Positions 33,601 to 44,980 of a stretch of 64,000 bases of DNA are shown in pieces. Every line of letters begins with the position of its first letter. Within the stretch, counting starts at the first letter, position 1. The notes under the pieces were generated by a model, which saw only the letters and a program-made list of their open reading frames with translations, made no database searches and had not been told where the DNA came from. Source of the DNA: Ampelocalamus luodianensis (Eukaryota > Streptophyta > Magnoliopsida > Poales > Poaceae). The translations under genes were made by a program, and so were the position numbers. The stretch is taken from contig CM070633.1 in assembly GCA_036346255.1 (NCBI GenBank), forward strand, positions 40,563,692 through 40,627,691. The letters run 5' to 3'.

Positions 33601-36600
33601 ATGAAAGTGGGTAAGGCGTTGGAGTTTGATAACATTCCAATCAAGGTGTGGAAATGCCTGGGAGAAGTGGCGATCGTTTGGCTAACTAATTTGTTCAATA
33701 GCATTTTTAAGTCGAACAAGATGCCTAACGAGTGGCGGAGGAGCACATTAGTACCAATTTTCAAAAATAAAGGAGACATTCAAAGTTGTACTAATTATAG
33801 AGGAATTAAGCTCATGAGCCACACAATGAAGCTTTGAGAGCGAGTGATCGAGCACCGTTTAAGAAGAGCGACTAGCGTGACGACAAACCAATTTGGTTTT
33901 ATGCCTGGGAGGTCAATCACGGAGGCAATTTTCTTGACACGACAGTTGATGGAGAGGTATAGGGAGCAAAAAAAGGATCTTCACATGGTGTTTATCGACT
34001 TGGAGAAAACCTATAACAAAGTACCAAGAAGGGTCATATGGTGAGCGCTTCAAAGGAAAAAAAGTCCGAACAAAGTATGTTACCCTAATTAAGGATATGT
34101 ACCAAGATGTTGTGACTAATATCAGAACATGTGGTGGTGATACTAGTGATTTCCCTATTAATATACTACTACACCAAGGGTTAGCGTTAAGCCCATATAT
34201 TTTTGCCCTAGTGATGGACAAGGTCACGCGGGACATACAAAGAGATATCTCTTGATGTATGCTTTTCGCTGATGATGTAGTGTTAGTTGATGAGAGTAGG
34301 ATAGGTGTTGATAATCTGGAGATATAGAGAAAGACCTTAGAATCGAAGGGTTTTAGACTTAGTAGGACTAAAACTGAGTATATGAAGTGTGATTTCAGCG
34401 GTGCCAAGGTAGATGATGGAGATGTTAGGCTGGACAGACAAGTAGTGCCTAGGAAGGATACGTTTCGATATTTGGGATCGATGCTACAGCGAGCCGAAGA
34501 GATTGATGAAGACGTGAGCCACAGGATTAGAGCGGGGTGGGTGAAATGGCGCCAAGCATCGGGTATCCTGTGTGACAAAAAAAGTCCCTTAAAAGTTAAA
34601 GGGCAAGTTTTATATGACGGCGATCAGACCTGCGATGCTATATGGAGAAGAATGTTGGGCGACTAAAAGACAAAATATACAGAAGATGAGTATAGCGGAG
34701 ATGAGGATGCTGTGGTGGATATGTGGTCACACAAGGTGAGATCGAATCCGCAATGAGGATATACGTGATAGGGTGGGGGTAGCACCAATTGAAGAGAAGC
34801 TTGTCCAACATCGCTTGAGATGGTTTGGACATCTCCAACGGAGGCCTTCTGAGACACCGATACATGGTAGAATTTTAAGATGTACTGAAAACGTAAGAAG
34901 AGACAGAGGTCGACCAAAACTAACGTGGGAGGAAGCAGTTAAAAGAGATTTGATAGATTGGAATGTAACTAAAGAATTAGCTTTGGATAGGAGCGCATGG
35001 AAGTTAGCGATCCACGTACTGGAATCATAAGAAGGTTTAGGGGCTGTGTTTTAGGCTCTAGGCTCAGATGGCAGGATGTACGGCTTAGGGTTTTAGCCTT
35101 GTAGGTTTTTTTTCATTATTATTTTATTTTATTTGCAAGGCTCTCGTCTCTTTGACCTTGAGGTGATTTCATTCCTACTTTCCTAGCCTACCCCAACTTG
35201 TTTGGGATCAAAGGCTTTGTTGTTGTTGATGATGATGATGGAGTTGTTCTGACCGGTGTAGTAACATAGTTGTATAGAAGTTAACATCAAATTCAATTTT
35301 TCCTAGTATGTCCATGTATAAATTATCATTTGTTTAGTCTAAAACAATCATACAGTGCACAGGCAGATTCGTTGGATGATATGCTCTTGGGAAGGTTCCT
35401 TGTTGGCATTGGAATTGGCGTAAATACTGTTCTTGTTCCACTATATATCTCTGAGGTACACTTCCGAAATTTGTTATTTCAGATTGATCATCAATGTTAT
35501 GCGTTATCATTAGTCTATGCCCAATTCTCCTATCTTGATTTTTTTTCCCAATATCTCTATACCAATCTTCACTCTTTTTACATGCTACATTCTAGGTTGC
35601 TCCAACAAAATACAGGGGTTCTTTGGGCACACTGTGTCAAATTGGAACATGTTTAGGAATAATTGCTGCACTTTCCTTGGGGATACCTTCTGAAAGTGAT
35701 CCACATTGGTGAGGCATCTCTCGTTGGCATTTCTGCACTGTTAATGATGTAAGTCATCATTTGTTTACATTTATTGCAGTGCCATGATCATGGAACAAAT
35801 TAACAACACACATTGACCAAAGCAGATGCATAACCTATTGTTCATATATCTATTGAATGTATAGAAGAATAGAACCAAGACATGATAAGAAAATTTTGAA
35901 ATAAATCATAGACATATGAAGACTGTTGCACAGGTACAAGATCCCAATTTTATAGTTTTGACTACTAAGCGTCAAGGTTCTTCATATTAATATCACATTC
36001 TTGAACAAACGCTTCAATTTTGAACACTTAAATATTTTTGTTAAGCTTTGTGAACTAATTTCTAACCAGATGCATGGTATATTTAATAGATTATTCATGT
36101 GTTCCTTAAGATTTTGTGTTTCTGTCCATAGGTGGCGAACAATGCTTTATGCCGCATGTGTACCTGGTGTTCTTATTGTTGTTGGAATGCAATTTGCCGT
36201 TGAGAGTCCCCGCTGGCTTGCCAAGGTGCCTTTAATACTTAGCTGAGAGTTTCATTTTGTCGATGAAGACCCTTCTCTGTATCAGTATACTCTATCGTGT
36301 AGGTTGGAAGATTAGATGATGCCAGGAAAGTTATAGAAAATCTTTGGGGAGCTTCTGAAGTTGAGAAGTCCATGGAAGAGATCAAATCTGTTGTTGTAAA
36401 CAATGATTCGCAGGCTAGCTGGTCTGAACTTCTGGTGGAACCCCACAATAGAGGTTGTTTCCTTTTCCATGATATATTCTTTCCTTTTTTTGTTCTTTTT
36501 GCTCATTTCTGCTGGTTCGTGTCATCACATCATGCTTGTGAACTACAATGACAAGGTACATGTTTGGATGTGTGCATGTACATGCCGGCTCATGCATGTA

Positions 36601-38765
36601 GGGTATGAATGTGCATGCACCTGCGCCTATGCATGACTGCATGTGCTGCACATGAGTTATAAACTGTCTATGCATGTGTGCGTGTGCTTTGTCAAGTTCA
36701 TGACATGTTCATACTTGATACATGATGACTTTTTCTGGGCACTGGTTGCAAATTTGCCTTTTACGTTTTTTGAGCCATTACTGAGACATGCTGTAGTGAT
36801 ATTTGGAACATTTATTTTTCGCACTATCATTTCTATATGTTTCTGCAGTTTTTCCTGTTATAGGGTTTCTAGCTTCTTCCCCCTAATATTATCTGCAGTT
36901 TTGTCAGTGATATTTATTGCTTGAAAAATGTTCAGTCATTCAGGTGTTTTGCTGTAGAGGTTCTTAACAGATTAATCTAACAAACAAGCTGTCCTAAGGT
37001 TTTGTGCACACTACACAGCCTTAAACACAAATACCCTTTTGTATCCACATATCTATTGTAAAGGAGAGGCAAAGTACTTACTTGGAGATATTTGTCACTT
37101 TTCTATGTATTATTGTGATTTTATTCATGATATTAATAACTTATTCTCTAATGAATATGCAGTTGCATTGATTGGAGGGTCCCTTTTCTTTCTGCAACAG
37201 TTTGCTGGAATAAATGGTGTTCTTTATTTTTCATCATTAACATTCCGTGATGTTGGTATTACCAGTGGTATTTTGGCGAGCTTATATGTTGGAATAACCA
37301 ACTTTGGAGGTTAGTCAAACTCGGATTTATGTTCTGCTCTGTGGTAACTTATTCATAAACTTGTGAACCATGTTTTTGGATTTTAGGGGCAATTGCTGCT
37401 TCAAATTTGATGGATAAGCAAGGACGAAAGAAACTTTTGATAGGGAGCTATCTTGGAATGGTATGCAGCATTTCTATTATAATACTTTTCAGGAAATCCT
37501 ACTATAATCTTTTAATTATTTACAAAAATTATGCATTTTTTTAGAGTTTATGGTGAGTAACTATTTCTTTCAATATGTTTTTTTGGGCGAATTTCTGTCA
37601 ATATGATTGTCCTGACATTGTGGCAAATTGGCAATGTTGGCGCGGTACTTGCACCTATACTGCTCTTCTCCTTAACAAAATATAATCCCAGTTTTCCATC
37701 TTTTTGCAGGCAATTGCAATGTTCCTTATAGTATATGCTATCAGCTTCCCACTTGATGATGGAGTTAAGCACAGCCTGTCAATTACTGGAACTCTTTTGT
37801 ATGTACTTTTACCTTCTTTATCTCTAGCATATTCTTCATTCCACTCGCAATGATATGATGTTGCCCAGCAATTTTAAATGTGAGTACTAAACCCTTGTTA
37901 CACTGCAATGACTTGAGACAATTACTAAAAACATTATTTTGTATAGTGAGTGTGGTAGATGTTTTTTACAGAGGCTACTGCAAAGTGTGTTCTGTGTATA
38001 GACCCTTTACTTTGAGGTCATCTATTTGTGATTTCTGTGAAGCAAAAGGTTTCCTTAGATTTCGGGAAATTACACATGTTATAATTTCTCAATGTTTATA
38101 AGCCATTTAATTTACACTGCCCACGAATAACATAAAGGATTATCTTCTAGCATATACATACTTGGCTGCATGTTGTAACAAATGATTAGTCTTGGTTAGA
38201 AGTCTCAGTTATGCATTTGTGTTTATAAAACAGTTAGTAATTCTGAAATTGGTTAGGTCTCTCACTCCTTTATCCATGTTTACAGAAAGTTTATGTTTAC
38301 ATTTTCAGGTACATTTTTACTTTTGCACTAGGTGCTGGGCCAGTTACAGGAATCATCATACCAGAGCTGAGCAGTGCTCTGACACGCTCAAAGGTTATGG
38401 GCTTCAGCTTCACTGTACATTGGGTATGCATTTTCCAACTATATATGATTACCTCACAACACTCCTGTAGTTTGTATGCAATCTACATTTCCACTTTATA
38501 TCAAGACATGTAGTCTATCACTACTGTCCTGTCTACCTCTATTCTAATGGATTGGATTGTTCGTCAGATATGTAATTTTCTGGTGGGACTATATTTCCTG
38601 GAGCTTGTGAAGAAGTTTGGCGTTGGAACAGTCTATGCAGGCTTCGGTGGGGTCTCCTTGTTGTCAGCACTTTTCGCCTACAATTTCATAGTTGAGACAA
38701 AAGGACGTTCTCTTGAGGAAATTGAGATGTCTCTGAGCCCTGCTGCCCCTGGTGAACGAAAGTAG
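30661..38765 (+). CDS. Plastidic glucose transporter-like sugar porter (pGlcT type), 12 exons, 550 aa
   Basis: Exons: 30661-30907, 30992-31115, 31625-31825, 35356-35455, 35596-35708, 36132-36225, 36303-36453, 37163-37309, 37387-37460, 37710-37798, 38309-38423, 38568-38765. All junctions are GT-AG, phases agree, and the total is 1,653 bases. Residues 1-100 are Ala/Pro/Arg/Gly-rich without a membrane segment, a likely plastid transit peptide. The transporter core starts near residue 105. Family landmarks are FLFGYHIGVMNG (118-128), GRFLVGIGIGVN (203 on), VESPRWL (285-291), QQFAGINGVLYF (355 on), GAGPVTGIIIPEL (about 455) and VETKGRSLEEIE near the end. These fit a 12-helix major facilitator sugar porter. 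Length and sequence match plant plastidic glucose transporters (about 545 aa), which export glucose from starch breakdown across the inner envelope; the substrate is inferred. Intron 3 holds a LINE. The gene is intact. Confidence 0.94.
32180..32892 (+). pseudogene. LINE endonuclease domain, inactivated
   Basis: An APE-type endonuclease is readable: IRLGSWNVGSLTGKLREL (Asn), ILCVQETKWMG (catalytic Glu), a stop at about 32368, VVSAYAPQVGLDE, LGSDFNGHVG (Asp/Asn pair, family usually GDFNGH) and SQIDFVLVKRED. A second stop replaces a residue after GECVV at about 32890. The type is the one annotated in databases as 'craniofacial development protein 2-like', which is the RTE endonuclease. Confidence 0.87.
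32902..35030 (+). pseudogene. LINE reverse transcriptase and C-terminal region, inactivated
   Basis: The linker rich in Lys/Glu (32902-33530) leads into RT: DNIPIKVWKCLGEVAIVWL, MPNEWRRSTLVPIFKNKGD, NYRGIKLMSHTMKL, a stop at about 33837, then NQFGFMPGRSITEAIF and MVFIDLEKTYNKVPRR, where the catalytic Asp is kept but YDKV has become YNKV. After a shift, CMLFADDVVLVDES (about 34258-34298) supplies the catalytic ADD. The C-terminal part (FRYLGSMLQ, HRLRWFGHLQRRP, RGRPKLTWEEAVKRDL) ends at a stop near 35030. Confidence 0.9.
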
Positions 38766-39080
38766 AACAGATTCTTGTATTAAGTTACGCAGATGAACCG
38801 AATCATTCAACTGACTCGAGAGTTTTTGAGCGAGGGGTACACACATTCAATCCAATGCAGTTTGTAGCTAATGATCTAACTGGCCTGTGAGTGCATGTAG
38901 TGGTTATGTAGAAGCAGTAGCCCTTCAGCAGCACCAATTTGTCGCGAACAGCTTCACCTTACTTCTATAGCTATACGCATGTATATAATGGATCACATTG
39001 TTAAAGAGAACACACCTCAGCTTTTAATAGCGCTAGAAATTGATGTACTACGTAAATAAAGGGTAGAGGAAATGTCATTC
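38766..39080 (+). other. 3' untranslated region of the transporter gene with poly(A) signal
   Basis: AATAAA at 39055-39060, about 290 bases past the stop codon, is the best polyadenylation signal. Cleavage would be expected about 15-25 bases later. Confidence 0.55.
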
Positions 39081-39891
39081 TCTTGAGCCTTTTGTAGTTT
39101 TTATACATCGTTAGTATCTGCAATCTTCCACACTTGTGTAGTCAGAATTTAAGCTGTTGCTTGAGTAGTGGATTTGAAAGAATATCTATGGTTTACCTTT
39201 GCATTACGGATACATATTTGCAGAACACTTCTAATTGGAACATGCAACCTGTAAGTTGTAAGGTAACATCTCTTTTTGAGATATTGTGCTGTTGAATCTC
39301 AATGCTTACCAAAAGCAAACTCTGATGTGATAACAAAAATATACTTTGGTTGTTCTGGGATGGCTTTGTACTGAAGAAAATCATGCTAAACAAGATGCTG
39401 TCTCTGTCATTAATCACAGCAGAGAGGACAACCAGTACATCTTTTACTGAATGTTAGGCAGAGCAGAAGAAATGTTAGCCAATACTTGCGTTCAATCCTT
39501 TTCTCAGTTCTAACGCTTTATTTGGTCAGTGTTTTCAACAGAACCACACAAGAAATATATTGCGCGTTGTTCATTTGAGGTTGTGGCATACGCCGTCCCA
39601 GATATTCTTGCTGGTGTTTTGTGGTCTCAAACTAAAGCAGCCAAAAATTTCCAAGTCAAATTGGATTTTCTTCTCCGTGTCTTATTTGCTCATCGTTTGT
39701 TGCATTTTTCTACGATTTTTTTTTCCAAACTTGAGGTCATGAGGACGATGAGATTGCAATTGGTAAACTTCAGAGACTTTGCACATTGGGAGAGAAAGGA
39801 GTATTGACTTCCCAACATCAGTTAGTCCATGATGTTGATGTTGGAGCGATTGGGCAGTCTTTTTAGGGTGTTGTCAAGTTCTCTGATAATA
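39081..39891. other. Gene-free intergenic DNA
   Basis: No supportable gene or element. AT-rich, short frames only. Confidence 0.5.
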
Positions 39892-39901
39892 TTTCTTAGT
39901 A

Positions 39902-40258
39902 GAATTTTTTGTTTAAATAACCTAGTTTTATTTCGAAATACAGTAATAGTACTACCTTTTTTGATTTTACAGGAATAATCATCTGTCGCTCAACGGTTAG
40001 ATGACTAGCCTAAGTCGCTCAACGGTTAAGCGACTTGGACACTTGTCACCCAATAGTGTACAATGCATACCCTACTAGCTAAACGACCTGTACACTAGAA
40101 TTAACCGTTAAGCGACAAGTATCGAAGTCGCTCAACCGTTGAGCGACTTATGCTAATCACCCAACGGTTAAGTGAGAGATGATTATTCCTGTAAAATAAA
40201 AAAAGTAGTATTATTACTGTATTTCGGAATAAAAACTAGATTATTTTTTAAAAAATTC
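39902..40258. mobile_element. Foldback MITE with 10-bp target duplication (Mutator-like)
   Basis: 357 bp, flanked by perfect direct repeats TTTCTTAGTA (39892-39901 and 40259-40268). The ends are GAATTTTTT and AAAAAATTC. The terminal inverted repeats extend for about 80 bases with few mismatches, including ATACAGTAATA and ACAGGAATAATCATCT on both sides. The middle carries several GTCGCTCAACGGTTAAGCGAC-type units that are themselves palindromic. A long terminal repeat and 9-10 bp duplication fit a Mutator-superfamily MITE. There is no coding capacity. It lies between the two convergent genes. Confidence 0.88.
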
Positions 40259-40268
40259 TTTCTTAGTA

Positions 40269-42640
40269 TGGACTTTTGTATCCACAGTGTTCATACTAAT
40301 ATGTGATGCTAACCTTACAGATTCTAGCACTGGGTTGGAGAAAGGGCAAGAAATGAATAATATCATTAGTCTTTGTATACATCTTCCTTCCTACGTGGAA
40401 GTGTTGCTCTTGTTCCAATCAGTTAAAACACTGTAGCCAATGTTCTAAGATGGAAGCCAAACTATAACCATTTTCGTCCTGCACGTCAGTTTTATTATTC
40501 ATGAGGATGTGAGCATTCTCACGCTGTTACTGTTAGTTGCATCGTGTTTATTTTAATATAAGATGCATGCTCCAAAGTAAATCAAATCATGGTATGTTTG
40601 GCACTGTTCTTTTATTTTTTTGCCCAAGTTCTTCATGACAACCGTTTGCTCCTTTTTTAAGGGAAAATCATTTCGTCTTCTAAAGTTGATAATACTGTTT
40701 GCTGTTTTTTTGAACAAGGGCATTTTCACCCCTCACAGATTAGGAGCTACATACACCCGCGCTTCCATGGTAGATCCACCATGGGGGCGCGAGAGGGCTA
40801 GAGCACTGGCTCCGCTCGTCCCATCCTTGGTATCCTTTCAGTACATATGTCATTTTTTGCATCACAAATTTAGTTATTTTTTTTTTAAGATTGCTACTCC
40901 TGCATATTTTTAGGTTTTCGAAACGCTCTATCCATTATTAAGATACTACATTTAATGTATCTTCTATTTTAACTTTGTTCCTCATAATTTATTTACCAAT
41001 TTGGATTACAGATGACATTCAAATGTGTGTTTGTTAGCTCACCTCATGATAACTTTGTTCTATCAATACCCTCATGATAACTTTGTCTCGCTAACACCAC
41101 TCCATATTCGTCCAGTATACGCCATTGGCTTCCACCGCTGGCAACCCATCCCAGTCCTAGTTGACAATACTGACCGCCTCCTTGCTCAAACAAATCACAT
41201 GACACACGGCACAAAACACCGCATTGACCACCTCCTAATCACTACCTTAGGTAACTCGAAGGGCTGCATATAGAAGAAGGTGGTTAACTTCCTTAATCGG
41301 TTCTTAATCACACACTTACGTAACTCGAAAGGGTAGATATAGAAAAGTGAGCAATGCTGATATAGGATTGCTTAGGTGTGGATAACAATGCCCGCAAAAG
41401 GATAACATTTTGGGATTATACCATCCTGAGCTTTGCACTAATTTCCCTGTCATGGGGGAAGTATGACTTCATTCTTTTCCTTTTCTTGGTTTCTTTTCTT
41501 TGATAAAAGTAACTCCAGCTTTCTGATTGGATACTGGCAAACCTCACATCCAAACCTATGTCCCAATGGTCCCAATATACTTTGCTTTCTTCATCATTGT
41601 ATATTGGGACAAGGTGTGGTATGACATGCCAAAGTTTTACTGAGAGTTCAAAGTTTAGGAGTGACCAAGACCTTTCTTTGTTCATATTTAGAAAGACTAG
41701 TACACAATTGCATAGTATAGGAAAGCCACCATAGCAATGCTGCAATGTTATTTAAGCATTTGTAATCTTATTTTGCGAGGAAGCATTTGCCATTTAAGGG
41801 CATAGTGAATTAGCTTTTGCAGCATATTGACATTAGTGAACCTGCTTATCGCGTCACTTTAGTCCTTGCCGTGTCATTTCTCTCTTAGTTAACAGACAAA
41901 TGGAGCTGGTGGACAAAACTAGGTAACCGTACCCGGTTAAGTTATGAGACTGGACTTCCGGTGCAAATCACTGTTCATTTTAGTGCAATGGCAAGTTGCG
42001 TGGATGTTTCCCATCAATGACAGTGGTGGACCCATGTTGCAAGCCATGGTTTTTTTTTTTTTTGCAAAAAGACGGCCAAAGGGTAACAAAATTTATGAGA
42101 ATCTTTATCGAAATGAAAAGTGTGAGCAAACAGATGCCACAGATATTTTTATTCATACATTAGACCTCACAGGTTTGAAATCATGGCTCCACCAGTACAA
42201 GATGATCTCTAAGGCCATGTTTACAACGCATGGATTTCATAGAAATTTTGCAGGAATTCAATAGGAAACGGTTTGATTCTCGTAAGAATCAGAAAGAATT
42301 CCCGTGTAGCAATTTCTAATTTAAAAAGATTTAGTTCCCCCCAGGGCAATGTGTCCATGATGCACGTTCAGAAACTCATAATCGACAGAAAAGGTACTGT
42401 TACTTCTCTAACAAATCAGCTGGAGCTTTTGACACACATCAGAAACTTGGAGCATAAAACATTCAACCATTCTTGTTTTTAACACCAAATCTCCTGATCT
42501 TTTTTAGCCATTTAGTGTACAAATTCTGTCATTCTTCCCACAAAAGGATAACTGATGGAAGAATAAGCCTGAAGGACAAATTTAAATGAGGGCAAAGAAT
42601 TTATACGGCATCGCAAAGAGAGTAAAGAAGAAGAAGAAAG
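40269..42640. other. Gene-free intergenic DNA between the convergent genes
   Basis: No supportable gene. About 42205-42320 resembles a decayed grass MITE end (GGCCATGTTTACAACGC, then GGATTTCATAGAAATTTTGC), but no partner end was identified. Short frames on both strands lack domains. Confidence 0.45.
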
Positions 42641-42659
42641 GATTCCTGCGCCCTACTGT

Positions 42660-42887
42660 GCGGTCCAAACAACATTCTCGTGAAGTTCCGATCACACAGT
42701 CCAGTCGCCAATCAACATTTGAGATTCAAAATTTTTGGATTCGCTCGTGAAAACTCATCTCGGCTTCTCGCTTGCTCTGATCGTGATCGTTCGATTTTAG
42801 ATCTGACGGCTGTTCCCTTGCCGGCACTCTTTGGTTGAATGGCACACGCACATATTCTCCGTCTAGACCATCAGTCACTGGCAGAGT
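42660..42887 (-). other. Probable 3' untranslated region of the 5-phosphatase gene
   Basis: The sequence after the stop codon (reading leftward from 42887) is of moderate GC content, unlike the AT-rich DNA beyond about 42650. No clear AATAAA was seen on this strand, so the end is approximate. Confidence 0.35.
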
Positions 42888-44980
42888 TCAGCGCATAAAG
42901 CCACCCATGGAATCCGCATCTCCCCTGATCTCGCATTCGGCATGGAAAACCGCTCTCACCGGTCGGTGGTCGGACAACTTGTAGTCGCACGTCTCGTATT
43001 GGATTTGCTTCAGGCCCTTGCCGCGCCAAAGAATGCGATCACACCTGCACGAAAAAGTAACAGCACGAAGGTCACGCTTATCCGTCAGAAAAGTCATCTC
43101 ATCTACAGCGTTCAAGGTTAGGCCTCATCTGACCATGCCGGAGCACGCTTCTTCTCGCCCCGCGCCCCGTCGAAGCACCAGTAGTACTGATCGGAGTTCG
43201 GGTGGTACTTGTAGGTGGGAGAGAACGTGATCAACCCTTCTTGCCAGCCCTCAAAATGCCGACCCGTTGAGAACTCAGACAGTAGCTGCGATTGCACCAG
43301 GAGGAATTTTTTTTTTATCATGGTGCTTAGTAATTTTTCTGATAGTTTCATAAACGGATGAGATGCAGATTCGACATAACTTGGCGAACAATACCTGATC
43401 GTTCTCTAACAAGATGGACCAGTTCCTGGCTTTCACCAGCAACCTTGTCTCGGCCTCTTCCAAGGATATCCTGTAATTCAAGTCACCGAGCAAAACTACT
43501 TGACTGCAAGAAAACACAGAAGAAATACCATAAATAAATTGTTGGTACAAATTGGACAAAAATAAGTGATGCACCTAATGATGTATGCATAATACCATTT
43601 TAGCACCAGGAGAGTATGTTTAGCTAAATTCAGAACACGTTGCATCAAAACAAGAATTAAAGAATGCAATCATTAGAGCAAACAAAGAAGCTAACCCTAT
43701 GTTTAGGGGTTAGGATATATGGTCGTTTGATACTAGAACACAAATTACAGAGGATGCATAGGGACTGCTTCTTGGAGAAATCTGAGGACCAATATGTTGT
43801 CATTGGCCAAAATTAAAATATAAAAACATGAAGTCAGTGAGCTAGAACACCTACTCGTGATCGAGGATCTTCTTTGGCAACTTTTGAGTTGCACCACCAG
43901 GGAATCTCGTCCTTGCAAGTATATCCGCCGCGTCAAAATTCCTCAGCAGCACATCCCCTTCTTTGCCACCTGAAGCCAGGTGACAACACACAAAGCAAAA
44001 GCTCGTCTCATGCAACACGAATCGGATCGAAACAGAACCCTGCAATCCACGCATCCATATATATGGTCATGTGATTGCATATATGGATCTATGTATTTCT
44101 TTCTGCTCATGAACATCTTATGCATACCTTGTTTCCTAGGTAGCCCATGATACCCGAACCAACGCATGAAAAATCCAGATGGTAAATGTATGGCCTAAGA
44201 TTGCTTTTCACCCAGACTGAGGTAAAGATGCCGACCATCTGCTCGCAACTGATGCACCTGAAGTATCCTTCTTGAGCAGAGCTCTCCATTGCACTGCTAT
44301 CTGTAGTTGCTTGGTGCAACTCTGCCCCATCTTTTCTTTTCTTTTTGTTCAGTGCCTCCCCAATTAGTGAGTTCCACTTTGTAGATATACAGCTCTTCCT
44401 AGGACCGAGCACATTTCTTGCATTGAGTGGCACTATCTCTTGGAACCTAAAGCACCATCGGCAAAATCTTATTCAGATTGAACTAAACAGCGCCTTCAAC
44501 ATTAGATGAGTTAGCAGACTGAAGTGAACAAACTACCCTAGAACATAGATGTCGTAGGAGTTGGCTCTTGTATCCAACCAATCCTCCAAGTCTAGATCGT
44601 CGGATGGTGCCATGGCACCGACATTCCACGTACTAGCAAAAACCCTTCATATGCACAACAAATCATCAGAAATGAAATGCTATGAACAAACTCAAGTGCA
44701 ATGCGAGGTACCACAAAAGTCACCTGTACTTGAGTGTATCCTTCTGTCCATCCAACGGCCTCTTTCCCAAGGTTTCGTCCACTACGCCTGAGATCTCAGA
44801 GACGGATCGATGGCCACGCAGCTCCTGGCCGTGCAGTAGCTTACTTGTCACCAGTCTAGACAAGATCTAGAACAAGAACAGCGGATGTTATATTACTTCA
44901 ACTCTGCAACAGAGATAAAAGAAAGGAGTAGCTACAGATGCAAGTCTGCTCACTTGTCCAAACGTCCTGTTCTCTCCCAT
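42888..44980 (-). CDS. Type I inositol polyphosphate 5-phosphatase, 8 coding exons, 399 aa
   Basis: Exons in order: 44980-44954, 44866-44724, 44644-44537, 44446-44128, 44039-43855, 43503-43395, 43285-43134, 43044-42888. All introns are GT-AG, phases agree, and the total is 1,200 bases with the stop. The protein starts MGENRTFGQILSRLV. The IPPc catalytic domain runs from about residue 57: VFASTWNVGAMAPSDDLDLE, YDIYVLGFQEIVPLNARNVL, HLASGGKEGD (219 on), LLGDLNYRI (266 on, motif I), PAWCDRILWRGKGL (346 on, motif II) and SDHRPVRAVF (372 on). These carry the catalytic residues of Mg2+-dependent 5-phosphatases, which remove the 5-phosphate of inositol phosphates or phosphoinositides in the cytosol or at membranes. 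No WD40 region was seen, as expected for plant type I. The exact substrate and N-terminus are uncertain. Confidence 0.92.

Larger units (their letters stand above)
31877..35237 (+). mobile_element. RTE-type non-LTR retrotransposon (LINE) in intron 3 of the transporter gene
   Basis: The element has endonuclease then reverse transcriptase in one broken frame, no LTRs, and ends in TTG/GAT simple repeats (35216-35240), the tail style of RTE-clade LINEs, rather than poly(A). Near-copies ATGGAGTTCTTTTGAA (31861-31876) and ATGGAGTTGTTCTGAC (35238-35253) flank it and are a plausible diverged target duplication. Its sense is the same as that of the host gene. It lengthens intron 3 to about 3.5 kb without touching the splice sites. 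Stops and shifts show it is dead. Confidence 0.9.

Noticed and set aside
35330..35656. 108-codon plus-strand frame
   Set aside because: It reads through exon 4 into the intron. The GT-AG intron at 35456-35595 restores the transporter sequence.
42205..42320. MITE-like end GGCCATGTTTACAACGC with GGATTTCATAGAAATTTT
   Set aside because: It resembles a common grass repeat, but no opposite terminus or target duplication was found.
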